Assembly (NCBI GenBank): GCA_002803225.1 | Contig: NXFV01000795.1 | Location: 17,040 to 81,039, forward strand | Direction: 5' to 3' | Source: Gamarada debralockiae | Taxonomy: Eukaryota; Ascomycota; Leotiomycetes; Helotiales; Hyphodiscaceae | DNA: 64,000 nt | Part shown: piece after piece, positions 22,332 through 33,698 of the stretch | How the letters are laid out: the number at the start of each line of letters is the position of its first letter | How positions within the stretch are numbered: position 1 is the first letter of the stretch | Position numbers and translations under genes: made by a program | The notes under the pieces: generated by a model | Database searches by the model: none | What the model was told of the DNA's origin: nothing | The model's input: only the letters and a program-made list of their open reading frames with translations

Positions 22332-24460
22332 ATGATGTGGAATAGCAGTGTCACTAGGGAACATTTGCTACAGAAGATCAGTCTTCTCGCTATACTGGAG
22401 TCCGTCCGAGATCATCCCAAGCAGCATGTGTTAATCTCGCCACCAGGTTGGAGATCCAGCCTTACTATCGAGCAAGAGCGGGAGATCGTTAGTAACCTGG
22501 CGTTCCTCTCCTCCCGTTCCAAGAACTCTAAAAGGGTGGTCGCAATTGGCGTCGAAGAGGATCATGATGGCCAAGGAATGGTCATTCGCATGGCTGTCAA
22601 CGGCGGTCACAAAGATATACCGTACATTGAAGAAGGATTAAAACAGATCAGTAGAATATTGGAGCAGGCTTCACGACGAGGTAAGGCTTAATCTGTCAAT
22701 CTATGGCTGTTGTTAATATTTGATAGAGCAACCAGAAGCAGAGAACACAACAATGCTGCTTCGGCTGATCGTCTCAGGGGACTTTCCCCGAATCTTCAAG
22801 CGCCTGCAATTGGGGACTAAATACGATATTGTGGCATCCCACATTATGCTACTATATCGAACTCTCTATAACGGTCCCAATCCAGGCATTGAAAACCAGC
22901 AGATGGAGGCTCTGCGAGAAATGTCCAAAACCTTACTAGGCCTCTTCCAACGACTAAACAAGTTACCATCGCCTCAGAGGAATCCTGTCGCTTATGAAAT
23001 AACGGAGCAAATAGTCATGCTAGCTCACAATTTGAGCCAGTCGCCTGGCTTCATCATTGCGCTCACCACGTCCTCGGACCTTGGCCCTAAGCAACGAGTC
23101 TCTCTTGAAGACACAGTGCGCAAGCTTGGCCAATACTACAAAGCGAGTTCAAAGCTTGTGTTGGCAGCAAGACGTAGGAAATATCGAATATTTCAAAGAA
23201 TCCGTGTGGAGAGATTCCAGACCAGTGTTCTTGATAATATCAAACAACCATCAACGTCGGGATCTGCACTCCCTTTGATCAAACAACTGCTCAATTCGCC
23301 AGACACTTCCAAGTTATTGGGACGGTTTCATGACTCGGAGTCAATTGCTGATGCTGCCATTCTTCGTCGACTAAATAATTCCAGGTCTGGTATTAAAGTG
23401 CATGCCGAAATCAAGCTTCTGTTGTTTTACGAAGCACATCCAGAGACTACCAGGCCGAGGGTGATATGTGCCAGCAGTGTTTTTAGTAGTGCAGAAAATC
23501 GCCCCCCTTTATTACTACTTGGAATAATTTTGATTATTATATTGCCAATTATTGCAATATATTGCAATATATTACACAATTTGTATGGGAGAGCTGTCTA
23601 AAGATTTATTGCATCAAGTTTCTCAGGCCCATTTTCACACTGCAGTGTGCACTACTGGAAACACTGTGTGCCAGCAAGAGCGCCTGTTACTTATGCGATC
23701 TCTTCATCAAACTTCATGGTGAATTCTAAACACTAGGAACATTTGGGAAGTTCAACGAGAGATGGATCTTGCCCGACTGGCTAGACACTATTCCCTCAGA
23801 TCGGATTCAACCTCTGAGGAAGATTGTAGAGCAATTTAGCATGATCCTAGATTCGGAAATTGGCCTGGCCTTAAAGAGTTCTAGCGCCTACCCGATCCAT
23901 TGGAGAGCAATGTTGGCTTATCTGCCCAGTGGTCGAACTCTACTGTGGATAGTGGCCTTTGCACCGGTATATCTCCAGTACAATGTGGCCTTGTTTCTTC
24001 TATAGCGGGGTCAAAGCTAGATTCTAACCCATTTGTAAGTTAACCTTGACCTGTCATCTTCCAAGCACTGAACTTAGTTACTAATAGCCAGTTGGAATTA
24101 TAGAAGCCAATTAGTTCACCGTCTTCTTCCTATCCTAATCTAGCTCCAACACCAACATCGGCTCTAACTCTCAACGCAACAGGATTCCGGCAATACATAA
24201 AGTTGAGCCATGGCAAGGATATATGGGCACGACTACCAGAAAAAGAAATCTCCTTCACTGTGGAATTTCATGACTTGTACGCCGTTGTTCTTTTTAGTGT
24301 CCCAAAAAGCCTTAACCATAGAACGTACACTGTATCATGGGTTCGTGTTGCATTGCTGGATTCCGCGGAGCAGTCAAAGCTCAGAATCGAGTGCGAAAAC
24401 GTCGTATTTCTGGAGAGCATTCGAGAAGGCGTTGAGAAGAGGTTAAAATGTCAGAAATGA
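22332..24460 (+). pseudogene. OTT_1508-like deaminase gene, disrupted
   Basis: Fungal member of the OTT_1508-like deaminase family, predicted zinc deaminases of unknown substrate. Exon 1 22332-22680, intron 22681-22726 (46 bp), exon 2 from 22727. The first zinc ligands are in KVHAEIKLLLFYE (HAE); the C-x2-C pair is in SACYLCDLF after 23676. Between them sits a 192-bp hAT MITE (23475-23666) that brings stops into frame. Beyond it the frame resumes (SACYLCDLFIKLHGEF), meets a TAA at about 23727, then continues TFGKFNERWILPDW. A C-terminal part (..KLSHGKDIWARLPEKEIS..) ends at 24460, reached by one or two likely introns (e.g. donor GTAAGT near 24032). Translation as it stands stops within the MITE after about 410 aa, losing the catalytic Cys pair. 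Fungal OTT_1508 genes often lie near HET and NLR-like genes, as here. Confidence 0.85.
23475..23666. mobile_element. hAT-type MITE, 192 bp
   Basis: Termini CAGTGTTTTTAGTAGTGCA and TGCACTACTGGAAACACTG are inverted repeats with two mismatches, starting with the hAT-like CAGTG. It is flanked on both sides by the identical 8-bp TGTGCCAG (23467-23474 and 23667-23674), the target-duplication size of hAT elements. The interior is A/T-rich and non-coding. Confidence 0.93.
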
Positions 24461-24838
24461 GTCGCAAACGAAATTCTATATTCGGTGGAAGCAGCAAATG
24501 ATTTCTATCCAATGCAGTTCTGTTGGCCCTTCCTAGCGATAAATCAACATCGGGTAACAAAATCGATTTATATGCCCTAGCCTTTCTGCGCAGTCTATGA
24601 AGTCCTAAGCCATGAGGCCGCCAAGTTCGGTTGAACCATCACTCATGACGACCGAATACTATAAAATTCCGAACATCTTGAGGAATTTACGGGGAAAGCG
24701 CAGAAGGATATACTGTAATGGATCACAAAGAAGCACGATCGATCAAAGGGGTTTGAAGTAGGATACTAAATCCTTCTCTCCTTCCGCCCTTGTTCTCTGA
24801 ACTGTCCCGAAGGTTTGTGAGTACTATGCAAAATGTCA
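24461..24838. other. Short intergenic interval
   Basis: Lies between convergent genes; no gene, repeat or RNA recognised. Confidence 0.5.
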
Positions 24839-25844
24839 TCATGGTCCTATCTTAATTGCCTCCTTCTCAATCGCTTCATTGGCTGATTTTAATTTCTCCT
24901 TCAATGGTTGCCTTTTATAAGCAATCTTTTCGTGCACTTCTTCAGAAACTAACTCTCCTCGATCAAAAGCTTCCACCGCAAGCCAGAAAACCTCATCTTC
25001 CAGGACCTCCATCTGCTCATATATTTCAGAACGCGTGTACTCTGCTTCTTCATTGTGGATGTCCAAATTTGTCACGAAGTCCCAATCTGCTAACCACCGG
25101 TCGATTAAAGCTGTTTTGATACCGTCTCTGACAAGCTCTGAACAGCTTCTTCCCGCCTCGATACAAAGCTGACTAGCAATATATTGTACTGGTGCTCTTG
25201 CTCCAAAGCATCGGGCAATTGCTGCAAAATAAATTCCAATTTTGAATTGTTCCAAGTGCTCGGTACGACGATACATGTCTTGCTGAAGAGAGAAAGTATT
25301 TTCGTTTTCAAGATTGATATATCGCCCAATACCACGGTCTACAAGAGTGCGAAGAGACACAACGTGTTCGATGTATTCCTTGCTGATTTCCCAATCGAAG
25401 ACATATTCAGATTTGAAGAGAGACTTTTCCTGCGGTGACACCAAGTCCGCCGCTAAATGATATGATGCTGGTCCTTCTGAATGTGGAGCATAGATCAGAG
25501 CGATCCAAACGTCTTCTGCCCCTTCATCCTGAGCATTATATTCATCCAATGCACCACTTATTGTTCTGGAGAGCTTATCGCTGACCGAAACGAGGGCTAT
25601 CGGTTCTCGTTCATCCTGAAACCTGTACTTATGCCGCTCGTTGAACTCTTGTTTGCGCTCCGCAGATGACAACTCTTTGCGTTGACCCATACTTTTGCCA
25701 CAAACCAGACCTCCAGCGCTACGGCGTGACCAATATCTTGAGAAGAATTTCCCTTTAGCACTGTGCATCTCGCTGATTCCCGTACGGGTACGCACAAGTA
25801 CTGGGTTGAGGCAGAAAGCGTCTGTGGACCTTCCGTAAAGTTCC
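24839..25844 (-). CDS. Conserved-looking fungal hypothetical protein, start uncertain
   Basis: Function not recognised. The open frame runs from a likely splice acceptor (CCCTAG, exon from 25844) to the stop at 24839-24841, about 334 codons. The start near ..LNPVLVRTRTGISEMHSAKG.. followed by SRRSAGG, then WIALIYAPHSEG and KSEYVFDWEISKEYIEHVVS, recalls fungal proteins with a ligand-like N-terminal domain (DUF7587-type), but I am not sure. The C-terminus is acidic and helical (EQMEVLEDEVFWLAVEAFDR), with a Lys/Glu-rich end. No ATG-starting first exon with matching phase could be fixed; the GTG at 25795 is not a plausible start. It is transcribed toward the deaminase relic. Confidence 0.6.
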
Positions 25845-26460
25845 CTAGGGTAAAAAGAGGATTATAATCGCGTTGAATAATTCCTTGTTGCACAGTTCAA
25901 TACAGTATTTGCAAAGATGAGGTACTTTAAAAAGCTGACCTGGTGTTGCCTTCGAGGCTCTAGAGGTCTGGATTCTAGGCCTCTGGCTAGAACCCAATTA
26001 CTAAGCACAATTTCCAACATCCCCTTCCTCCCTAGCCAATCAGATCACCCATTCTCACGGGATCTAACATGTGACCGTATTTAATATTTAGGACTTCCAG
26101 TTGTGCCGTCTGCCAATTATTTTGTCCGCAGAAAGACTCCTCTATACTTCTCTCTCGGGTAAATAGATCCATTCCCTATCTCTTGACCGATTCTCTGTGA
26201 CCTTCCACATAGCCCCTAGCCTGTTACTTGCCGTTTTTCATCCATTAAGCGCTGAGAAGTTCCCAAAGAGTGACAAGGTTCCTCCGCGAGTGTTTTCCAT
26301 GTGGAATTAGACGCAGTAATAATCTGACTAGGTAAGAGTCGACACAATTTTCAGGGAAAGTATTAGCTTAAAGATATTATTTAGCCGTCAGCTTCACAAG
26401 TCATAAATTTCCCCACTGCTCACTGTCACCATCTCACACAAATACTTCCAAATTGGCTAT
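25845..26460. other. Intergenic interval
   Basis: Probably includes the missing 5' exon of the gene at 24839-25844 (an ATG near 26020 on the minus strand is open for 27 codons to a GTCAGC donor, but the phase does not match). Nothing else is recognised. Confidence 0.4.
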
Positions 26461-26751
26461 TCAAGTCAACACACTTCCAGCCGCAGCTTCCGCACTAGCT
26501 GCTCCTTCCATTTGGATTGCCTCACTCTCTAAAGCATAATTCTGGTATGCAGCATTGTTTCCACCATTAGAATTCCCTCCACCTGAATAGTTCCCTCCAC
26601 CTGAATAGTTCCCTCCACCTGAATAGTTCCCTCCACCTGAATAGTTTCCTCCACCTGAATAGTCCCCTCCACCCGAGTAATCCCCATTATTCCCTGAATG
26701 GCCATTATTATCTCCCGAATCATCGTCGCAGAGGGAGAAGCAGAGACCCAT
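26461..26751 (-). CDS. Small Gly-rich tandem-repeat protein with lipidation-type N-terminus
   Basis: 96 aa. The start MGLCFSLC fits N-myristoylation at Gly2 (MGxxxS) with Cys4 and Cys8 as likely palmitoylation sites, so a membrane-bound small protein is inferred. The next residues are acidic (DDDSGDNN), followed by seven near-identical NYSGGG units and a short Ala/Glu-rich tail. At DNA level the repeat is an 18-bp minisatellite (about 26575-26690), so unit number may vary between strains. No homologous family recalled. Expression would decide whether it is a gene or a coincidental ORF. Confidence 0.55.
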   Translation of the reverse strand: MGLCFSLCDDDSGDNNGHSGNNGDYSGGGDYSGGGNYSGGGNYSGGGNYSGGGNYSGGGNSNGGNNAAYQNYALESEAIQMEGAASAEAAAGSVLT

Positions 26752-28243
26752 TGCTACTGATTTATGTCCAAGGTCTGGTTTGTAGTGTGCTCAGCTTTTA
26801 GGGAGGAATTTTATTGCAGGTGATATGTCTTGTTTTGCATCAGATTAGTAAATTTCAGTGTACGGACTTGAGCATGAAGACCAAAGGAGTTATCTGGAGT
26901 GAGGTTGGATGATACAAACCTTGGCAACACAATCAAACTATCTGAGGAACTATGAAACAGGCGATGGTGACTTTTAGTACTGGAGAGGTTGTGCTATAAA
27001 TAATATCGAATGCGCTAGCCTCCTACGTTGTGTTGCATGCCACATCAATGACACTAGTCCAATAAAATACAAAATTTGGCGAGGTCGGCAGGGATATTTC
27101 AGCTGTGCTGGTATCTTCTAATATCAGCTTTGGCCTTGGGGGTCTATTTACCCACTTTGAGCATTGAGGTTCACTGTTCTGAACTCAGATTCACACAAGA
27201 GAAGGAGTATTGTAAGATTAGGCGATTGATTTTGGAGTATTCAAGTACTCTTTGCAACTATAAATTTTCCTTGATGCTCCCAAATTATAACGAGAAAAGG
27301 AGCTCCTTCAGCTGCAAGCCACAAAAGACACTGTCCAACCACTGGAGCTTTTCTTCGCTAATGTTGTCCGTTTCCGTTTGCACCCGTCACTTCCCTCATC
27401 ATCGCTTTCCTGATCTTCAGCATATTCCTAACATTCCCCATCGCTAGCCTGACCTTGGCTTGCTGCTGAACTTTTCTCCGAAACTAGGCTATAATTTCGC
27501 ATCGAAGCATAAGTCTTCCATGTGAGGCGAAAACTTTTCTTTAGCAGGCGAACTTGGACACCTCCTGACGGTTGTCAACACCTAATGACCATCGGCGCTG
27601 TGGTTCTGTTCATGCCGCAAGGAATTTTTGGCTTCGGGTGTCAACGAGAGGTAGCGCATAATTTCACATCCAAAGAGCTATCTGCACCCTCCTCTCACCA
27701 AAGTGTAGATTCGTCAAGGCTAACATCCCATTCATGGTCTGTCCAATTTGTATCTCATGCTCAGGGTGCTTCGACAGTTCCTCTCCCGTTGACGCCGAGT
27801 CCCCTGCAACCAGCTAAAGCACAGGAAGGATGCTTCGTGATTTGAACTGCAGAGGCTTGACGAGGAGAAGTGAGTTGCAGTACATACGCACTGTGAGTGT
27901 GGCTGGGTTGGTGTACATGAGCGAAGCGGTACATGGTCACGTGCTACGTGGCTTAGCCAGTACTCATAAATCGTGGCCTGCTCAGTACTGCACCACCAGT
28001 GGGTGCACTAATCGTTCGGCTAGCACCATCACCACCCAATATGCAACGACGATTAGTTGATTGACATGAACTTCAAGGCAATGACCTTTCGAAATAAACT
28101 TAGGTCTAAATTGAAATTCTCTGTTGTAATTAATGATATTTCAGCATATTTTAATTGATTTGGATCCGAAGTTGGCGTTGTGGTTTGTGAGGCACTCAAT
28201 TTAGTGCACCTGGTGGCACTCAGACTGCCTAGTTGAGCCGAGA
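26752..28243. other. Interval without supported gene
   Basis: Several ORFs of 60-120 codons, none with a recognisable product. The interval ends at dispersed-repeat copy B. Confidence 0.5.
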
Positions 28244-28323
28244 GTGATTAGCGCCTGAGCAAGAGCGGCAGGCTTACGAACCAAATGCGAAGCACAAGAG
28301 AGAAAGAGTTGGTTGATAATACC
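28244..28323 (+). repeat. Dispersed ~80-bp repeat, copy B
   Basis: GTGATTAGCGCCTGAGCAAG.. to ..TTGGTTGATAATACC, the same length as copy C and nearly identical to it in the first and last 25 bases. Confidence 0.85.
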
Positions 28324-29000
28324 TTAACATCTTATAGGGAGTCCCTAGAGGCAGGAAAAATATATGTTTAAAGTTGAAACTTAGAACGAAGTGAGCCAAA
28401 CAGGGTCTAGGTGCGAACCCCTAATAAAGTTAAGTATAGAAGTAGACCTTTTTCTCCTTTGGACCTCTATGAAAGACGTCTTGGATATTAGGTACCTATA
28501 GGCTAAGGTAAGAAGTAGGTAACAGGATTGAAGCTGACAGAGAGTCAAAGGGAGCATGGCGGAACTTCAGGCAGTACAAAGTAGTTTCCGCCCTGGACAT
28601 AGAACTGGTCTGCTACCATTCTGATGATAAAGAGGGGGCGCCACGGAGCTATTGATTTGTCGTGAAGGGCGAGGTGGCGACACGTCGAGTCTCATGAGCC
28701 GAGAAGCAGTAGGCAGCAATTTTAGACTTCGATCGAACTTTATCCAACCCAGCCTCATTCAACAATCTCTTCAGACCGCGACTTTTGACCGGTTCAAAGA
28801 TAAATCCCCCTTAAACTCAGACTTGAGCTGAGAACCACTCTCAGACATGATGGGAAAATGACGTCACGTCTTTGATAATGGAGTCATTCAAGGGTGCATC
28901 TCCTCGTCGACCGCTCGGAATCCGAATCGTCAATATTATGCGAGGAAAGTTTGATGATCTGGTCATTTCCTAGGTAGATCACGCTTCACTGCATGCCAAG
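28324..29000. other. Interval before the HET relic
   Basis: No clear feature. The N-terminal part of the HET gene may extend back into it, but no frame is convincing. Confidence 0.45.
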
Positions 29001-30377
29001 CCGGTTTACGTGGCTCTCTATATGTCTAGGGAGATCTTTTGGCCACGAAGACGATCAGTCTTGATGGGGCAACGTTTCCATTCACGACTAATTTGCACTC
29101 AGCCCTTCTTCATTTACGAGAGGAAGATTTGCTGTTTACAGGTTCTGGTTTTATCTAATCTCTATCAATCAGTCCGATATCATTGAGAGGTCGCGGGAGG
29201 TCACTCGGATGTGTGATATTACGCGGCTGTAAGGCTAGTAATTGCCTGGATAGGGGACTATGAAGGCCATGACCGCCAACAAATCAAGGTTATTTTTAAA
29301 AAGGCAGTTCTTACAGCGTATATCTGTGATAAAACGCGGATAGTAGATGAAGTCAATCTACAAGTCATGGCTGTGGATTTGGATCGTTTTACAATGGAAC
29401 AATTGGCCGTCAGGCCCTAGTTTCTAAGGGCTTGGATTATTCAAGAGGTGTTGGCTGGACCTGTTGGTGCTTCATTATGTGTGGGCACCAAATGGTGCCT
29501 TTTACAAGAGTCTTCATGCTTGGGAGACTCCTGAAAGTATCTCACCATAGCATCGATTGGCGCCGCCTGAATGCCTATCTCAGCCATGATGGCATTCAAA
29601 GCTCAGAAAACTACTACTAGAGGTTCATGTGCCTCTGAAAGAAGAAATGCAACTTCCAGAAACAGGATGGTTGCGGAAAACCTTATCCGCATCTTGGAAA
29701 TAAGTCTGGGTACTTTCCACGCAACCGTACCACATGATCTCATTTATTCTGCTTGAAAAATGGGAGCCTCCCCCAGACTTAGTACCAAACTATGATCTGC
29801 CAATTTCTAAGGTCTATTATAATTTCACAAAATATTTGATACAAGAGACGGGGCAATCTTCATCTTCTAAGAACGAGAAAAACTGAATTGGTTGGCGTCC
29901 CAACATGGGTTACGGAACTGCGCTTCTCCCTAAAGTCAAAGTCTCCTAAGTTTACTGGTGAAGTGACCTTTTCTACCGATGGATCTTCATTGGAGACGAA
30001 AGGACGACACTTAAAGCTTCCTGGACGTGATATGGGATCGATGGCCTACCGTCATTGAAAATCTGCACGAATATCCCGAAGCGATTGGAGCCGCGCCGAG
30101 AAAATTCGAGACTGAAATACTTGCTCGGGCCTCACACCTTCGAGGCATTTCTGTGGACACGTTTATCAATCAATTTCCGCAACATCTCTTCCGGAACACG
30201 GATTTCGATGCAGCCTGGGTGCGGAGGACATATGAGATACTCCCTGGAAGAAAGAATGGCTCGGTTCCTGATGAATATAGTGGAAGGGATGGTCAGGCCA
30301 AACTTGAGCATTTTCTCAATTGGATTATAAGAACTAATTACTTCATCCTGACAGACGGCACAATAGCTACTGGGTAG
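29001..30377 (+). pseudogene. HET-domain (heterokaryon incompatibility) gene, decayed
   Basis: HET domains trigger the cell-death response to fusion with genetically different strains. Family motifs appear in order but in changing frames. YVAL..YV-stop-GD at 29007-29035 stands for the usual SYVWGD, with TAG (29027-29029) where Trp is expected. Next come TISLDGATFPFTTNLHSALL, then RFWFYLISINQSD (about 29143-29181), ERSREVTRMCDI, YAAVRLVIAWIGD after a one-base shift near 29215, and RAWIIQEV (about 29430). The last open piece is 30027-30377 (116 codons, ends at TAG). At least two frameshifts and several stops mean no functional protein can be made. Confidence 0.82.
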
Positions 30378-30992
30378 AGAGATGATATAAGCTTGTGTTT
30401 AGACGATGCTGCCTATATTCTTTACGGGGCAGGGGAGTCGTGTGCTCTTCGCAAGGGGAAAGGGCAAACTAATATGAACTCTTAGGCTTTTGTCAACTGG
30501 ATCGAGAGGAAGAACCGGAGTATAGCGATGAGTATTTTTTGAACTATGAGCCTGAAACTATAGTATTAATATAGAGGGAGTATAAAGTGTAATGAGTACC
30601 CCTCATTATCGCATATACTACAAATAAATTATCTAGGCCCAAGTACGAATGCGGCTGCTGGATTGTTCATTTGGGGGACGAGGGAGTAGAAGGTTGGGTG
30701 GAGGGTTTAGGTTAAGGTGTGAGAGATGATGAGGGGGCACACATCGATAAGTTTCGAACTGAAAATAGATCTAGGTATACAAGTACAGCGACTTACCGAT
30801 TTGAGACGAGGCGGACGGGCTGTATTGATATGGGACGAAAATGTAGAGAATACATGATAAAAAGAAGAATGGATTAGGGAGCAAGGAGAATTATGTAAAT
30901 GACAATGGTATCTACGCCGAAAAATATATATAACAGAAAAAATGCCGCGTCTAGAGATTCCAGCAATGAGAGGCAACTAAGAAAAGTGCCAT
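30378..30992. other. Intergenic interval
   Basis: Lies between the HET relic and the monooxygenase 3' end; no gene recognised. Confidence 0.5.
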
Positions 30993-32924
30993 CTAAACAC
31001 TCTCTCCAAGCGCTAGCAGTTCTATATCCGTGAAGTTCTCACTCAGAACCGAGATTCCCTCGATGTTGATGACTCGGGGCTTTGCGGGAACATATCCAGC
31101 GAAGGCCTTCTGCCCCGTGACAACCTCCAGGATCTCCTTGACGGCTTCACGATCCGGGGTCTGTTGACCTCGCCACGCAACATGACCATCAGCACGCAGA
31201 AGGACGAGATTCGACCCCCATATCGTATGCGCATGCTCTTCATCCTTCAGAACGATACTCTTCAACGATATCCTCATCTCCCTCGCAACGTCCACGAACA
31301 CCTCAGTGTCCACAATCTCCGTTCCCTTCGTAAAAGCGATGAAAGAGAATTCCGGCCCATAAGTATCCAGAATACTTGTCTTTCCATCCTTCAAAATCAC
31401 ATGCGGGGCCCTCGATCCCGGGATTGTCGACGGGATATATTTCTTGAACCCCCATTCCGGCTCCTTTGTTCCATCCTGAAAGATAACAGCAGATTTGTAT
31501 CTCGAATCAAGTTCAATGCCACGATCCAAACACTCCGAGCCCGACGCTTCGAGTTGGTCTTTGATTAGCTTGCGTAACTGCTCGCCTTTCTCGTTATTGG
31601 CCATAAGGATCTCAGGGCCGTTTTCGCTGTACCATTGATAGCGTGGGATGTGTTCGCCGACGTGGTGATTGCAGCGCTCAAGACGTGTGATCATGACGGG
31701 TCGCTGTTCGGCTTCGTACGATGGGATGAGATGGGGGCCTCCGTAGCCTTTCAGGACTGCTGAGAGGCGCCAGGAAACTGCGAGGGCGTCTTCAATGCCG
31801 CTGTTCATGCCTAGACCACCATGTGATGGATTGCGATGGCCTATGATTCTCATCAGCTGGATCTTCACAAAACCCAAGACGTCACCTACAAGCATCACCA
31901 GCAAGTAACACTCTCCCACCAGACGACAAATAATGTTCCGCAATGCTGAAATTTGGCCTCCAATCGCTTGAAACAAGGATCTCATCGATCTTGAAGCGGT
32001 ACGGCTCGCCAGCTCCTCCAAAGCATTTGTAGACCCATTCGTAAGGATCGATCTTCGAAGTATCCTGATCGAGAGAATCGAGTCCCATGTGTGCAGTGAA
32101 AGTCCCTTCTTCGTCTTGGTCGATAATGAAGCCGCCGAAGGGAGGGAACATGTGCCAGAATTTGCCGAAGGGGAGGTTTTGAGCCAGTTCTTCGGATCGG
32201 AAATGAACTAAGAATAGTGCGATGGGGAGAGGACTACCGAGCATTTTTATTCCGGAGTTCTTTCGTACTCGACTGCTTCCGCCATCGGCGCCCACCAGAT
32301 AGTTGCTTCGGACGATGTGTTGTTGGTTGTGACAGTCGATGAATGTCGATTCCACCCCAGGAGCGGTTTCGGTATGGGAGATGTATTTCCATCCGAACTT
32401 GCTGTTGATTGATTTTTGCGACAAACACTTCTTCTTGAGCCATGCCTCGAAGATAATTTGTGAGCATCTTTGACCGGGCTCTGCGGGGTATGTGCCGTCA
32501 TTTTCTTTAGCAATGGTATCGCGCCACTCATTCATGGGCGGTAATCTCTGACGATAGTTGTCAGTGGAAAGTGGAAAGTGAAAACTGGTATTGAAGGCAG
32601 AGTCATACGCACCCAAGCTGCCATGACCTTCCCTCCTGAACCACAGGAAGTGTAGAAGAGGCTGTCACACGGCGAATCCCGGCTTACTGCACCCTTCTGC
32701 GCACGATATTCGTCCGCAATGCCCAACATCCTCATGATCTCCATTGATCTGCAGTTCGTGAAATCCATTTTCGGCCATTTTGTAGTTTCCAGCGATTATT
32801 CAGCCAGCAGACATTCAATACCCAATCGACTTAGCTCAAAAGCAGTGAACATTCCAACTGGTCCCCCGCCAACAATGACAATGGGAACTTCATGTTCGAG
32901 AGGCTCTTGGGATAAGTCGCCCAT
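30993..32924 (-). pseudogene. FAD-dependent phenol-hydroxylase-like monooxygenase with one in-frame stop
   Basis: Aromatic-ring hydroxylase of the PheA/TfdB type using FAD and NAD(P)H. Exons 32924-32613, 32547-31890, 31840-30993 (introns 65 and 49 bp) give 605 sense codons plus one internal TAA at 32798-32796, codon 43. All FAD motifs are present: IVGGGPVGM, GADGGSSRVR, and GD as LAGDACHRNPSHGG. The C-terminal thioredoxin-like domain has LVLLRADGHVAWRG. Start MGDLSQEP at 32924 has context AAAATGG. Apart from the TAA between ..CLLAE and SLETTKWP, reading frame and splice sites are clean, so the lesion looks recent, or may be a sequencing error. CAA to TAA (a CpA to TpA change) would explain it, though the original residue is inferred. 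Confidence 0.82.
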
Positions 32925-33698
32925 TTTAAAAGATAAGGTCCAGTTACATAAAGTAAAGAGGCAAACAAAATTCGTAATTGAGAGCGACAATGAATGCAAC
33001 TTCAGACTTCTGAAGAATGTCGACAATGGACATTCATTCATATAAATAAATTTACTAACCCCTCCGAGCGGAAAGATACTTTGTACGTAATGGAAGACAG
33101 CGCCCTATCCTATGTGATTGAACTAGGCGTGAGCGGCCGACGCTTGTCTCTTGCATTGTTTGCGCCTGTCAGCTTTCAAGCTCGAAACTTTTTGAGCCTC
33201 TTGACCGCGTCTTCGACGAACGATTTTGCGTCAAAGCCTGACTTATTAACGTGGCGTCCGTTCCCTGCAAGACGTGCTTATGTTGACTGTCAGCATGCCC
33301 TGGGCTGACAGGCAGACAAGTGCGAGTTTTGGACAAACGGCTATCAACAGAATGGTTAGCAAATGTGCAACCTATATGTCCGAGGGTCCTAAGCTTCCTT
33401 TGGATATAGTGCTCATCGGCGTCGCAGGGACGGCTCGAGCCTTTGATATGGCTAGAGAGATTGCAGGTGATGTAATGCTTTAATAGGAAATCAGCCTTGA
33501 TGTGAAATGTTGTCCTTAGAGCTGTACGTTGAGGAGGAAGAGTGAAATGTGAAAATGGAAGAATCGACCCCTGTTGAGTCACATGTTTTGATGCCTGAGG
33601 CTAGTTAATGAGGCCGCAGTTGCTTTATCTAGAGCTGGAGCTCAGAACAGCTTTCCTAAACAGACCAAGAGGCTCATCACCTCGCACAACCCACAAAT
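32925..33698. other. Divergent intergenic region
   Basis: Separates the minus-strand monooxygenase from plus-strand EMC1 and should hold both promoters. No conserved element recognised. Confidence 0.5.
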
